Shown: in pieces, positions 12,916 through 21,510 of the stretch
Position numbering within the stretch: the stretch's first letter is position 1
Layout: the number at the start of each line of letters is the position of its first letter
Assembly: GCA_002070945.1 (NCBI GenBank)
Contig: MWEG01000032.1
Location: 1-47,429 of the forward strand
Origin: Lentisphaerae bacterium ADurb.Bin082
GTDB taxonomy: Bacteria > Verrucomicrobiota > Lentisphaeria > Oligosphaerales > Oligosphaeraceae
Reading direction: 5' to 3'
DNA: 47,429 nucleotides
The notes under the pieces: generated by a model
The model's database searches: none
Seen by the model: the letters and a program-made list of their open reading frames with translations, nothing else
Told to the model about the DNA's origin: nothing
Made by a program: the position numbers and the translations under genes

Positions 12916-13755
12916 ATGACTACTGCCGAATACCACAGTTTTCTGCCATCGCCCTTTCGGCGGGTTGCAGTTCACCATTATGTCGGCTACGCTTTTGACG
13001 AGGTCACCCACAGCCATGACTCCTTCCAGTTCACCTATATCCTGGAAGGCGAGGCCGATTTTGCGATCAACGGCGTCCGTCACCGCCTGGAACCAGGCCA
13101 GCTGGCACTCTTGCGTCCTGGCGTGACGCACCATTTTTACACTGCCAGCTACACTATCACCAGAGCCTACAACTGCTATGGCGGCATAGCCAGCCGCGAA
13201 CAGCTCGGCGCCATCGCGGACTTCCTCGCCCCCTGGATCAAAAACCAATTCCTGATCGCCAAGCTGGCCACCGGCGACATCGAAGCGTTAGTCAATCGCC
13301 TGCTGGAAAGCAAGACAGCGCCAGAGACCTCGCGCTACGCGACCGAATACGCGCTCAATCTCCAAATCCTCATCGCCTTCTGCAATGCCATCCTCGCCGA
13401 ACATCCCTTCCCGCTTGTCCCGGATATCCCGCCGTCGATCGTCAAATCACTTCATTTCCTGGAAAAAAACTACACCTCGCCCTTGAGTCTGGACAAGCTG
13501 TCTGAAATCAGCGCGCTTTCTCCCAGCCGATTTTCCGCTTTGTTCAGCGAGACCATCGGCTGTCCGCCCATGCAATACGTCCACCGCCAGCGCATCAACA
13601 AGGCCAAGGACTTGCTGACGTTCAGCAATCTGACTTTGTCCCAAATCGCTCTCCAGGCCGGCTTTGCGTCGCCGTCGTATTTCTGCCGCGCCTTCAAGGC
13701 CGCAACCGGCTTTTCCCCAGCCGCCTTCCGAAGACGCCAGGCGCAGACGACGTGA
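12916..13755 (+). CDS. AraC-family transcriptional regulator
   Basis: A 279-aa regulator. The N-terminal half is a cupin-like sensor domain (HSHDSFQFTYILEG...LEPGQLALLRPGVTHHF). The C-terminal half (about 175-275) is the double helix-turn-helix of the AraC family, ending SQIALQAGFASPSYFCRAFKAATGFSPAAFRRR. The start at 12916 (CCGCCATG) is chosen because the cupin pattern begins soon after; the frame extends 60 residues further upstream inside the ATPase gene without family features. It lies 34 bases after the ABC operon on the same strand, so it may be co-transcribed with the transporter and sense its substrate. That link is inference. Confidence 0.88.
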   Translation: MTTAEYHSFLPSPFRRVAVHHYVGYAFDEVTHSHDSFQFTYILEGEADFAINGVRHRLEPGQLALLRPGVTHHFYTASYTITRAYNCYGGIASREQLGAIADFLAPWIKNQFLIAKLATGDIEALVNRLLESKTAPETSRYATEYALNLQILIAFCNAILAEHPFPLVPDIPPSIVKSLHFLEKNYTSPLSLDKLSEISALSPSRFSALFSETIGCPPMQYVHRQRINKAKDLLTFSNLTLSQIALQAGFASPSYFCRAFKAATGFSPAAFRRRQAQTT

Positions 13756-13773
13756 AGCACCGGCGAGGAGCGT

Positions 13774-13852
13774 AGCATAGGTATAAAGCACGAGGGAGAG
13801 GAAAGAACCGCAGCCCTTTCCTCCCCCCTCGTAAAACCTAACTATGCTTTTC
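13774..13852 (+). terminator. Long imperfect hairpin between convergent genes
   Basis: AGCATAG (13774-13780) pairs with CTATGCT (13842-13848), and inside it CGAGGGAGAGGAAAG pairs with CTTTCCTCCCCCCTCG with one interruption, giving a stem of roughly 30 pairs. A TTTT run follows on the plus strand. It sits just after the AraC gene and before the end of the convergent pseudopilin gene, so it could stop transcription from both sides. Confidence 0.65.
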
Positions 13853-13884
13853 AGGAGCCTTCTTGCTAAGCGCAAGCCATAAAA

Positions 13885-14667
13885 TTAATGTTCGACAATC
13901 AGCGAACTGTTATTCCTGGCGTCCCAGATATTTTCATAGCCGGAAAGTCGATAGACCCGAACCGCATTCACGGTGTCGATGTGGCCATCCAAGTATGCCG
14001 TATTGCGACCGTTGGAATGGGCGGCGAATCCGCGCACCGATCCCTGGTTGCCACGATAAAGACAAGCCACTTTTCTCCTGCCGCAATACGGCCCCAGCGG
14101 TTCATCAGGCAACAGCCCCGTTGTTTCACAATACCCCCAGTTGTCAGCAAAAGTGGAGATAATCGAGGGCGTGGGGGCAGCCGAAAGCTTCCGCAAGTAG
14201 GTGACGTTCGGCGCTATATCCCGATTAGCGCTGCTGATATAGACGTTATACCCATAACTACTGACTACTGGAGCATGCCACCAGGTCCAATTGGCTGCGT
14301 GAAGCAAGGGTGCAGAGGGGCATAAGGACATTTCATACATGTTGTAGGTGTACGAACCGAACGGAACCACCTTGCACTCCGCGCCATAGGCTTTTGTATA
14401 ATGAAGCCATTCCAGCCAAGTCAAGGGTTCATGTACATAATTGTAGCCATGATACCACGTCTCAAAACCGAAAGCATAATTCTTGCTGTCAACTTGATAC
14501 ATCTGGGCAATCAAAGATAGCTGCTTCAGGTTGTTGACGCACGAAATGGCACGGGCCTTTTCCTGGGCTTTGCTCAAGGCCGGCAGCAGCATCGCCGCCA
14601 GAATAGCGATGATGGCGATGACGACTAGCAGCTCAATCAATGTAAAATGGCGACGGTTCCGGTTCAT
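13885..14667 (-). CDS. Prepilin-like protein with H-x9-DG motif
   Basis: A 260-aa secreted or surface protein with a type IV-pilin-like N-terminus: [16 protein letters not shown] followed by about 20 hydrophobic residues, then [23 protein letters not shown]. Near the C-terminus [13 protein letters not shown] fits the H-x9-DG pattern of PVC-type pseudopilins. AAGGAGGT stands 6 bases before the ATG at 14667, which decides the start against an ATG eight codons upstream. The residue before the expected cleavage point is His, not the usual Gly. It is related to the three tandem copies at 17-19 kb but diverged in the middle part and lies on the opposite strand. Substrate or assembly partners are unknown. 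Confidence 0.85.
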   Translation of the reverse strand: MNRNRRHFTLIELLVVIAIIAILAAMLLPALSKAQEKARAISCVNNLKQLSLIAQMYQVDSKNYAFGFETWYHGYNYVHEPLTWLEWLHYTKAYGAECKVVPFGSYTYNMYEMSLCPSAPLLHAANWTWWHAPVVSSYGYNVYISSANRDIAPNVTYLRKLSAAPTPSIISTFADNWGYCETTGLLPDEPLGPYCGRRKVACLYRGNQGSVRGFAAHSNGRNTAYLDGHIDTVNAVRVYRLSGYENIWDARNNSSLIVEH

Positions 14668-14882
14668 GGCAAACCTCCTTGTGTTCATCATAGTTGGGAG
14701 CCATGCAAACTAACCCTGACAAGGCGGCTCACGCCCTGCAAGGACATGAAAGCGATGTCAACGACGTAGGTTTATCGACAATGGCATTGACATTATGCTG
14801 CAAAGAGGCCTGGCGAAAGTCAATCTATGCGGGAAAATGCAGGCTGAGACTTTTCGGATGCCCCATCACCAGCGATTTTTCC

Positions 14883-15161
14883 TCACATCGCGCCCAGGTT
14901 TTCCTTCTCTGTGATCTTGGCGTCGATCTGCGCCTGCATGGCCTTGATGTCCGCGTTGATGTTGGCCAGGTCTGCTTTGCGGATCGCTTCCAGGACGGCT
15001 TCACGGTCTGGTGCCGAGACGTTCTTCCAGAATTTCCACGAATGAAGCGCCACGCCGTACTCTTCAAGCAAGGCCGCAGCCTTCTCGCGGTTGGCCTTGG
15101 CTTGAACGCGGCCTTGAAGCATCTTGGCTTTATGCTCATCATCCATAACTCGCTTTGCCAT
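14883..15161 (-). CDS. Small helical protein of unknown function
   Basis: A 92-aa, highly charged, predicted all-helical protein (MAKRVMDDEHKAKMLQGRVQ...). The C-terminal third is coiled-coil-like (ADLANINADIKAMQAQIDAK). It has no signal peptide or recognisable domain. Support for a real gene is good: CAGGAG lies 7 bases before the ATG, and a near-consensus promoter lies about 90 bases upstream. The pseudopilin gene downstream on the same strand is separated by more than 200 bases. The function cannot be proposed from the sequence. Confidence 0.7.
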   Translation of the reverse strand: MAKRVMDDEHKAKMLQGRVQAKANREKAAALLEEYGVALHSWKFWKNVSAPDREAVLEAIRKADLANINADIKAMQAQIDAKITEKENLGAM

Positions 15162-15251
15162 GACAATCTCCTGTTTTGTTGGTCTGTTGAATGCTACGGG
15201 GCAATGGTGTGAATCTCAGTCGTATTTTCTGAATAACATCAATTTAAAGCT

Positions 15252-15280
15252 ACTATATTGCCAAGGCATGACGTTGTCAA
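15252..15280 (-). promoter_or_regulatory. Near-consensus promoter for the 92-aa gene
   Basis: On the minus strand TTGACA (15280-15275) is followed after 17 bases by TATAGT (15257-15252). A GCCAAGG/CCTTGGC inverted repeat (15260-15288) overlaps the -35 and spacer and could be an operator. Confidence 0.65.
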
Positions 15281-15288
15281 TCCTTGGC

Positions 15289-15498
15289 TTAAAAATATGC
15301 CCAGGTTTTTTCATTCGACCGAAGACGCTTCGGAGCCTCGTGCCTATCTATCTCCAGACGAGGGAGTTGCGTTGGTATTATCAAACTAGCGAGTCGCCAA
15401 GAGTGGCAAGAGTTTCATAGCTCTTGAAGCTGTGACAAGAGCGGTGCGGACAGCTTTTCCGTTGCGTTCGCTTTCGCATCAAACCGCTGCCTTGCTGC
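15289..15498. other. Gene-free stretch between outward-facing promoters
   Basis: The stretch between the minus-strand promoter at 15252-15280 and the plus-strand promoter at 15499-15527 contains no credible reading frame. It holds a small hairpin CAAGAG...CTCTTG (15407-15426) and a GAAGACGCTTC palindrome near 15325. No tRNA-like or riboswitch-like fold was recognised. Confidence 0.5.
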
Positions 15499-15527
15499 TT
15501 GCAATCATTTCCGAAATAGAGTATACT
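15499..15527 (+). promoter_or_regulatory. Promoter candidate for the secreted-protein gene
   Basis: TTGCAA (15499-15504), a 17-bp spacer and TATACT (15522-15527) lie about 75 bases before the ATG at 15604. It has the same form as the promoter candidate at 8598. Confidence 0.55.
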
Positions 15528-15603
15528 ATGTTTAAGATTCATTCAATGAGGAAGCTGGCCTTGCCGCTTCCACCCTCATTCTTCTTCAACCAGGAATCTG
15601 CTC

Positions 15604-16311
15604 ATGACAACGACGCTACGCACGGCTGCCTTGGCATGGCTGCTGGCCATGACACCGTTTTTGCTTGGTCAAGTCAGGACCACGGGCTGGGTCAGGACGT
15701 TCACTTGCTCAGGCAATGGCATAGCCCAGACTGACACATTCACGCTCGCGCCAGGCGAATGGCGCATCTGCTATCGCCCCCACGGCAGCGAACCCTTTTC
15801 CGTCACCCTGCGGGACGCTGACTCGGGCCTGAACAAGCGCCTGACCAACCAGGTCGGGCCGAACGTCGCGTCCGGAGTCACCAGAGGCAGCGATGGCATC
15901 AAATCGGCCTATTTAGTCGTGCATGGCAGCGACGAAGGATGGCAAGTCTGGGTGGAACACTATATGGACACGGTTGACGAATGGAATTTCCGGCAAAGCC
16001 AGCCCCCCCGCAAGGCGCTGGAGCGGCTTGGCTCCTGGACCGGCGAGGCCGCCGAGCAGACTGTGACCGTGCAGGTAGCAGCTCCGCACTGGCGCTTCAG
16101 TCACGAGCAACTCGGGCCAGGGCGGCTGCGCCTGGATGTCTTCGACGCCACCGGCCAATGCCTGCTGCGAGCCTGCACGGCTGTCAGCGGCATAAGGGAA
16201 GCGTGGATTCACCAAAGCGGAGAATTCACCGTCCGCATCAGCGCGATTGACACCCCGTGGATTTTTCATATTGACGCCCCGGTCACGTCGACCAGCACCC
16301 AGGACTATTGA
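15604..16311 (+). CDS. Secreted protein of unknown function with internal duplication
   Basis: A 235-aa protein with a signal peptide (residues 1 to about 22: MTTTLRTAALAWLLAMTPFL, then LGQ). The mature part looks like two related beta-rich halves. Each has a Trp near its start, an xFxLAPGEWRI-type or xVxVAAPHWRF-type strand, a DA turn (LRDADSG; VFDATGQ), a SGxxxG turn and a closing W-hydrophobic strand (WQVWVE; WIFHID). No named family is recognised. CAGGA stands about 10 bases before the ATG. It is followed after 62 bases by another unknown gene and then the pseudopilin cluster, so a common transcript is possible. Confidence 0.7.
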   Translation: MTTTLRTAALAWLLAMTPFLLGQVRTTGWVRTFTCSGNGIAQTDTFTLAPGEWRICYRPHGSEPFSVTLRDADSGLNKRLTNQVGPNVASGVTRGSDGIKSAYLVVHGSDEGWQVWVEHYMDTVDEWNFRQSQPPRKALERLGSWTGEAAEQTVTVQVAAPHWRFSHEQLGPGRLRLDVFDATGQCLLRACTAVSGIREAWIHQSGEFTVRISAIDTPWIFHIDAPVTSTSTQDY

Positions 16312-16373
16312 ACCTCGCTGCGTCCAGCCCGCCAACCAGAACGGGCGGGCGTCGCCGCCGCCCAAGAAGCACC

Positions 16374-16970
16374 ATGTCCTCTTTTCGCATTCATGTTCAA
16401 ACCTTATCCGAACTGAATCACTGCGTAGGCACTGCCCGGCGCAATGCCGCCTTCATCCATTTAGGCGAAATTGCGCAGCCAGGCGCCTGGCAAGAAACCT
16501 GCAAAGGGCGTCACGCCATGTACGCCTGCTATCTGGAGCTGATCCAGGAGGTGTTGACGACCACGGAAAAATCATCGCTCATGCATTGCATCCCAAAGCA
16601 CGGCCTCTGGGACCGGCCGGTTCTGCATTTTCTGAACCTGTTGCACCAATTGGCGCAGACCTTGTCCTGCCTGGCCGAACATGTCTCCAACGTCAAAGAG
16701 GAAGCTGAGCTTCTCGCCGAGCATTTAGGGCAAGACACCTTCACCCAGCTCCAGGCGACCTGCAATGACTTTGAACAGCACGAAAAAGCAACGCTGCAAG
16801 CATTCCTGCGCATCCTGGCCATCGGCGCCACCGTACTCAACGACAATTCCGCCAAGCGCTGCCAGCAGTTTTCCGCTGATGAGACGCGGCGCTACAACCT
16901 GGCTTTCGAAAAATACCTGGACTATTATCGCCGCCGGCACGGCCACCCCACGCCGGCAACCCTATCTTAA
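16374..16970 (+). CDS. Hypothetical helical protein
   Basis: A 198-aa protein with no signal peptide or membrane segment. The central part is predicted helical ([20 protein letters not shown], then [11 protein letters not shown]), and the C-terminus is basic ([12 protein letters not shown]). Six Cys residues are scattered without metal-site spacing. The start is taken at the ATG at 16374, preceded by AAGAAG; the frame continues upstream through an Arg-rich stretch overlapping the previous gene's stop. It ends 25 bases before the first tandem pseudopilin, which suggests co-transcription. Its function is not recognisable. Confidence 0.6.
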   Translation: MSSFRIHVQTLSELNHCVGTARRNAAFIHLGEIAQPGAWQETCKGRHAMYACYLELIQEVLTTTEKSSLMHCIPKHGLWDRPVLHFLNLLHQLAQTLSCLAEHVSNVKEEAELLAEHLGQDTFTQLQATCNDFEQHEKATLQAFLRILAIGATVLNDNSAKRCQQFSADETRRYNLAFEKYLDYYRRRHGHPTPATLS

Positions 16971-16995
16971 CCACCCAGAAAAAAGGGGGGACATC

Positions 16996-17730
16996 ATGAA
17001 AAAGAAACATTTCACGCTGATTGAACTGTTAGTCGTCATCGCCATCATCGCCATCCTGGCGGCCATGCTGCTGCCGGCCTTGAGCAAAGCCCGGGACAAG
17101 GCGCGCAACATTTCGTGCGTCAACAACTTAAAGCAGCTCGCCCTGGCGCAAGTCTTGTACACGCAGGACAACGAAGACTTTTTCCCGGGCACACAAATGC
17201 CCTACCTGGACAACACCACGGCGCCCTGGCCAGCCGAACCTAAGTTCCTGAAAGGCACCGGCTCATATTCTGACATCTACTTTGTCGGCTGGGCTGCGGT
17301 GATTTGCCACTATGTCGGCGACATCAAGCCATTTATGTGTCCGGCCACCACCTGGAACAACTATCTAGTCAATTACGGCATGCCGATCGGCCCCAATTCG
17401 AGTGGAACCATGGGCATCTATACAACCGACGAAATGTTCCGCAAAGGGCGGCCGTTTTCCGCCATCAAGCGTCCCAGCCAGTGCATGATCATGTCAGAAC
17501 AGGGAGCTGGCGGCGGCAGCCCATATATCCTCTCCGGCATTTACTACTGCATGCGCGGCAGCCACAACGGCAGAGCCAACGCCGCCTATTCAGACGGCCA
17601 TGTAGAAGGCTGGCCGACATTGACTAACAGCCTCAAGGCCTACGAGAGCGTCTGGCCAGACCCAAGCCCGGCGTTCTCCGGCTATGCAGTGCATATAGCC
17701 TGGGAAGCATTCGGCTACTGGAATAAGTGA
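16996..17730 (+). CDS. Prepilin-like H-x9-DG protein, tandem copy 1
   Basis: A 244-aa pseudopilin-type protein. It has [18 protein letters not shown], a hydrophobic helix, [23 protein letters not shown], a variable middle with paired Cys, and H190-x9-D200-G201 ([15 protein letters not shown]). A G-run (GGGGGG) 5 bases before the ATG gives a good ribosome site. The frame extends far upstream through the preceding gene, but the MKKK start is clear. The residue before Phe is His rather than the Gly required by most prepilin peptidase substrates. In this phylum, proteins of this type are often numerous; the role (type II-like secretion, or surface display of small-molecule-binding domains) is not known. 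Confidence 0.88.
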   Translation: MKKKHFTLIELLVVIAIIAILAAMLLPALSKARDKARNISCVNNLKQLALAQVLYTQDNEDFFPGTQMPYLDNTTAPWPAEPKFLKGTGSYSDIYFVGWAAVICHYVGDIKPFMCPATTWNNYLVNYGMPIGPNSSGTMGIYTTDEMFRKGRPFSAIKRPSQCMIMSEQGAGGGSPYILSGIYYCMRGSHNGRANAAYSDGHVEGWPTLTNSLKAYESVWPDPSPAFSGYAVHIAWEAFGYWNK

Positions 17731-17757
17731 GCAAAACGGAAAAAACAAGGACACATC

Positions 17758-18480
17758 ATGAAGAAGAAGCATTTCACACTGATTGAATTGTTGGTCGTCA
17801 TCGCCATCATCGCTATTTTGGCGGCCATGCTGCTGCCGGCCTTGAGCAAGGCTCGGGACAAGGCGCGCGACATTTCGTGTGTCAACAACTTAAAGCAGCT
17901 CGGCCTGGGGCAGGTCTTATACACGCAGGACAACGAGGACTGGTTCCCAGGCACGTACATGGACTATCTGGATAAGAACGTGGCGCCCTGGCCAGCCGAA
18001 CCGAAATTTCTGTACTATGCCGCCCAGGGCACTTACTTTATCGGCTGGGCAGCAGTGATTTGCCACTACGTCGGCGACATCAAGCCATTCTTATGCCCGG
18101 CCTCCACCTGGAACTGCTCTTTAGTCAACTACGGCATGCCGCGCGGCTCCTCGGTTGACAATCGCATGGGCATCTACCCGGCCGGCGAAATGTTCCACAA
18201 AGGCCGGCCGTTTTCCGACATCAAGCGCCCCAGCCAGTGCATGATCATCTCGGAACAGGGCGCCGGCGGCGGCAGCCCGTATGTCCTCTGCACGAGATGG
18301 TACTGCATGCGCGGCAGCCATAACGGCAAAGCCAATGTGGTCTATGCGGATGGACACGTGGAGAGCTGGAAGACGATGAATAACAGCCTCGCGCCCTGGG
18401 GCTGGCCAGACCCAGACCCGTCATACTCCGGCTACGCAGTGCACGTGCTCTGGGAGGCATTCGGCTACTGGAATAAGTGA
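17758..18480 (+). CDS. Prepilin-like H-x9-DG protein, tandem copy 2
   Basis: A 240-aa paralogue of the preceding gene, close to identical over the first 60 residues and clearly similar throughout, including [33 protein letters not shown] segments and the C-terminal WEAFGYWNK. The H-x9-DG motif is [14 protein letters not shown]. It lies 27 bases after copy 1, with AAGGAC about 6 bases before the ATG. The intergenic joints of the three copies are also similar (GGCTACTGGAATAAGTGAGCAA), which points to recent tandem duplication of gene plus spacer. The differences cluster in the middle (residues 70-95 and 125-145), where a ligand or partner surface may lie. Confidence 0.88.
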   Translation: MKKKHFTLIELLVVIAIIAILAAMLLPALSKARDKARDISCVNNLKQLGLGQVLYTQDNEDWFPGTYMDYLDKNVAPWPAEPKFLYYAAQGTYFIGWAAVICHYVGDIKPFLCPASTWNCSLVNYGMPRGSSVDNRMGIYPAGEMFHKGRPFSDIKRPSQCMIISEQGAGGGSPYVLCTRWYCMRGSHNGKANVVYADGHVESWKTMNNSLAPWGWPDPDPSYSGYAVHVLWEAFGYWNK

Positions 18481-18505
18481 GCAAGGCAAGAAACAGGAGG
18501 GCAGC

Positions 18506-19240
18506 ATGAAAAAGAAACTTTTCACACTAATTGAATTGTTGGTCGTCATCGCCATCATCGCCATTTTGGCGGCCATGCTGCTGCCGGCCTTGAGCAAAGC
18601 CCGGGACAAAGCGCGCGCCATTTCGTGCGTCAACAACTTAAAGCAACTCGGCCTGGGACAGACCTTGTACACGCAGGACAATGAGGACTTTTTCCCGGGC
18701 ACGTACATGCCCTACCTGGACAGCACCACGCCGCCCTGGCCAGCCGAACCGAAATTTTTGCTAGGCAGCGGCACCTGGGCCGGCACCTACTTTGTCGGCT
18801 GGGCTGCGGTGATTTGCCACTATGTCGGCGATATCAAGCCATTTATGTGTCCGGCCACTACCTGGAACAACTATCTGGTCAACTACGGCATGCCGCGCGG
18901 CCCCACGATGTCCAACACCATGGGCAACTACCCGTCCAGCGAAATGTTTCACAAGGGTCGGCCGTTTTCCGACATCAAGCGCCCCAGCCAGTGCATGGTA
19001 GTCTCAGAGCAGGGCGGGGGGGGCGGCAGCCCGTATGTCCTCAACTCTGTATGGTACGCCATGCGCGGCAGCCACAATGGCAACGCCAACGTCGTCTATG
19101 CAGATGGACACGTAGAGAGCTGGAAGACGGTGTCTGGCAGCCTCAAGCCCTTCGACAACGCTTGGCCGCCGCCAAACACGGACTCTCCCGCTTACGCAGT
19201 GCACGTACTCTGGGAAGCGTTCGGCTACTGGAACAGGTGA
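18506..19240 (+). CDS. Prepilin-like H-x9-DG protein, tandem copy 3
   Basis: The 244-aa third paralogue, with [14 protein letters not shown] (Leu instead of His before the cleavage point). It has an AGGAGG ribosome site 5 bases upstream, H-x9-DG as [14 protein letters not shown], and the end WEAFGYWNR. It carries a local Gly-rich variant ([13 protein letters not shown]) where the other copies have [10 protein letters not shown]. It is the last gene of the cluster and is followed by the strong hairpin terminator at 19307. Together with copies 1 and 2 and the minus-strand relative at 13.9 kb it forms a local family. Confidence 0.88.
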   Translation: MKKKLFTLIELLVVIAIIAILAAMLLPALSKARDKARAISCVNNLKQLGLGQTLYTQDNEDFFPGTYMPYLDSTTPPWPAEPKFLLGSGTWAGTYFVGWAAVICHYVGDIKPFMCPATTWNNYLVNYGMPRGPTMSNTMGNYPSSEMFHKGRPFSDIKRPSQCMVVSEQGGGGGSPYVLNSVWYAMRGSHNGNANVVYADGHVESWKTVSGSLKPFDNAWPPPNTDSPAYAVHVLWEAFGYWNR

Positions 19241-19306
19241 GCAAGGACGAGCCGGTCGGCGCAGGTGCTTCAAAGTTTTCGGCGCCTGCCGCTCAGCCAA
19301 AAAGTC

Positions 19307-19350
19307 CACGGCCGCCAGGCGAGAGGTTCGCCTGGCGGCCGTGATTTTTC
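19307..19350. terminator. Bidirectional Rho-independent terminator
   Basis: CACGGCCGCCAGGCGA (19307-19322) pairs perfectly with 19328-19343, giving a 16-bp stem with a 5-base loop. A TTTTT run follows on the plus strand, and AAAAA precedes it (so U-rich on the minus strand). It lies between the end of the pseudopilin cluster and the end of convergent pckG and can serve both. Confidence 0.92.
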
Positions 19351-19383
19351 AAGCCTCAAGATGTTTCAGCTGCGGTGTTCTTT

Positions 19384-21174
19384 TCAGCCCAGCCTGGCCT
19401 TGAGAGCCTCCAGCTGCTGCATCATTTCCTTGGGCAGGCGGTCGCCGAACTTGGCGAAATGCTCTTCGATTTGCGGCACCACGGCTTTCCATCCCTGCAC
19501 ATCGACTTCAAGCAAATCCTTGAGGTCGGACGCCGGGATGTCCAGGCCCTTGACGTTCAGGGTACCCTCGGCCGGGAGGTATCCAATCGGCGTCTTGCGG
19601 GCGGTCGGCGCATCGTTGCAGCGGTTGAACACCCATTCCAGCACGCGGCTGTTGTCGCCGAATCCAGGCCACAGGAAATGGCCGTCTTCGCCCCGCCGGA
19701 ACCAGTTGACGTAGAAAATCTTAGGCAGCTTGGCACCGGCCTTTTTGCCGATCTTGAGCCAATGCTTGAAGTAGTCGCCCATGTGATAGCCGCAGAAAGG
19801 CAGCATGGCAAAGGGGTCAAAACGCAGCTTGCCGACTTCGGCGAGGTTCGCCGCCGTCGTTTCCGACGCCATCGTCGCGCCCAGGAACACGCCATGTTCC
19901 CAGTCCAGAGCCTCGTTCACCAACGGCACCACGGTCTTGCGGCGGCCACCAAAGAGGAACGCGCTGATGGGCACGCCCTTGGGGTCTTCCCATTCCGGGG
20001 CGATGACCGGGCACTGGCCAGCCGGGGTGGTGAACCGGGCGTTCGGATGAGCGGCCTTGACGCCGGAGGCCGGAGTCCACGGCCGACGCCGCCAGTCAAC
20101 CAGCTGCGCTGGCTTGTCGTCATGGTCTTCCCACCACACGCCGCCATCCAAGGTGATGGCCGTGTTGGTGAAAATCGAATTGCCGCGGTTAATCGTCCGC
20201 ATCGCGTTCGGGTTCGACTTCATCGAGGTGCCGGGGGCGACGCCGAAGAAACCGGCTTCCGGGTTGATCGCGTAGAGCTGGCCATCCGGACCGAACTTCA
20301 TCCAGGCGATGTCATCGCCGATCGTCTCGACCTTCCAGCCGGGGATGGAGGGTTCCATCATGGCCAGGTTGGTTTTGCCGCAGGCACTCGGGAAGGCGGC
20401 GGCAACATACTTGACCTCGCCCTTGGGGCTGGTCAGTTTCAGGATGAGCATGTGCTCGGCCATCCAGCCTTCATCGCGAGCCTGAACCGAGGCGATCCGG
20501 AGCGCGAAGCACTTTTTGCCGAGCAGGGCGTTGCCGCCGTAGCCAGAGCCGAACGAAATGATTTCGCGGTCTTCAGGGAAATGGGTGATGTACTTCTTTT
20601 CAACCGGCGCGCTCGGCCACGGCACATCAGCCGTGTCACCGTCAAGCGGATAGCCGACCGAATGCATGCATTTGACGAACGGGGCACCGGCCTCGATCTT
20701 TTTGATGATAGCCGTGCCGACGCGGGTCATGATGCACATGTTGACGACGACGTACGGGCTGTCGGTGATCTCAATGCCGTACTTGGAAATCGGAGACTCG
20801 ATCGGCCCCATGCTGAAGGGAATCACGTAGAGGGTGCGGCCCTTCATGGAACCCTTGAAGAGGACATCAAATTCCGCCCGCATCTCCTTGGGGTCCTTCC
20901 AATGGTTGGTGGGGCCGGCGTCTTCCTGCCTGGCCGAGCAGATGTAGGTGCGGTCTTCCACGCGGGCCACGTCGGTCTTGTCGGAACGGGTGTGATATGA
21001 ATTGGCCGGCTTGTCCAACTTGATAAAGGCACCGGACTTGACCATCATGTTGCACAGCTGGTCATACTGGGCTTTGGAGCCGTCGCAAATCACCACATCG
21101 GTCGGTTCGCACAGATCGATCCATTTCTGCAGCCACGTCTTCAGGTTAGAATTCGTGATGTCACTTACTTGCAT
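19384..21174 (-). CDS. pckG: Phosphoenolpyruvate carboxykinase (GTP)
   Basis: The product interconverts oxaloacetate plus GTP with PEP, CO2 and GDP at the junction of the TCA cycle and gluconeogenesis. The 596-aa length fits the GTP-dependent family, not the shorter ATP type. Visible features are the N-terminal [31 protein letters not shown], the substrate/metal region [28 protein letters not shown], the P-loop [10 protein letters not shown] with C265, and the nucleotide-binding [26 protein letters not shown] stands about 10 bases before the ATG. It is monocistronic, convergent with the pseudopilins and divergent from the yceD-fab cluster. Long open frames on the opposite strand are codon-bias shadows. 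Confidence 0.97.
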   Translation of the reverse strand: MQVSDITNSNLKTWLQKWIDLCEPTDVVICDGSKAQYDQLCNMMVKSGAFIKLDKPANSYHTRSDKTDVARVEDRTYICSARQEDAGPTNHWKDPKEMRAEFDVLFKGSMKGRTLYVIPFSMGPIESPISKYGIEITDSPYVVVNMCIMTRVGTAIIKKIEAGAPFVKCMHSVGYPLDGDTADVPWPSAPVEKKYITHFPEDREIISFGSGYGGNALLGKKCFALRIASVQARDEGWMAEHMLILKLTSPKGEVKYVAAAFPSACGKTNLAMMEPSIPGWKVETIGDDIAWMKFGPDGQLYAINPEAGFFGVAPGTSMKSNPNAMRTINRGNSIFTNTAITLDGGVWWEDHDDKPAQLVDWRRRPWTPASGVKAAHPNARFTTPAGQCPVIAPEWEDPKGVPISAFLFGGRRKTVVPLVNEALDWEHGVFLGATMASETTAANLAEVGKLRFDPFAMLPFCGYHMGDYFKHWLKIGKKAGAKLPKIFYVNWFRRGEDGHFLWPGFGDNSRVLEWVFNRCNDAPTARKTPIGYLPAEGTLNVKGLDIPASDLKDLLEVDVQGWKAVVPQIEEHFAKFGDRLPKEMMQQLEALKARLG

Positions 21175-21276
21175 GTCGCTTTTTCCTTCTCAATCTTTTA
21201 GGAAGTGATGCCGCTCCCAACGGCTTGTCTATGCCCAAATCAAAAACAAAGGCAAACGGGATTTGAAACGCCACAT

Positions 21277-21305
21277 ACTATAATGTGCGAGCGGCCGATT
21301 TTCCA
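21277..21305 (-). promoter_or_regulatory. Promoter candidate for pckG
   Basis: On the minus strand TGGAAA (21305-21300), a 17-bp spacer and TATAGT (21282-21277), inside ATTATAGTATG, lie about 100 bases upstream of pckG. The -35 match is weak; the -10 word TATAGTATG recurs at 21411 and upstream of uvrB. Confidence 0.4.
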
Positions 21306-21388
21306 GTTGGCAGGCGGTTATCCGAGGCGGCCCCCCCCAGCCGTCCAGCTCGCGACGGTTGGCTTGCAACTGATTGCAGCCTCCCTTT

Positions 21389-21416
21389 TTGTTTTCCTGG
21401 TTTCCAGAAGTATAGT
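21389..21416 (+). promoter_or_regulatory. Promoter candidate for the yceD-rpmF-plsX-fab cluster
   Basis: TTGTTT (21389-21394), a 16-bp spacer and TATAGT (21411-21416), in TATAGTATGCG, lie about 95 bases before the ATG at 21511. The region between pckG and this gene (21175-21510) otherwise contains nothing recognisable. Confidence 0.45.
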
Positions 21417-21510
21417 ATGCGCTTGACATTTTCCGAATAGCCTGGTGCCGCTGCCTTTTCCCACCTGGCGCCCGAACTTCCTTGCCTAACGACAATGCAT
21501 TGAATCAGTC

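Noticed and set aside
14694..15212. Plus-strand frame covering the 92-aa minus-strand gene
   Set aside because: It has no ribosome site or conserved features, and the opposite strand has both promoter and ribosome site.
19375..21000. A 541-codon open frame on the plus strand opposite pckG
   Set aside because: It mirrors the codon bias of pckG in an antisense frame; its translation is Arg/Gly/His/Val-rich with no domain, and the minus-strand protein is a complete, conserved PEPCK.
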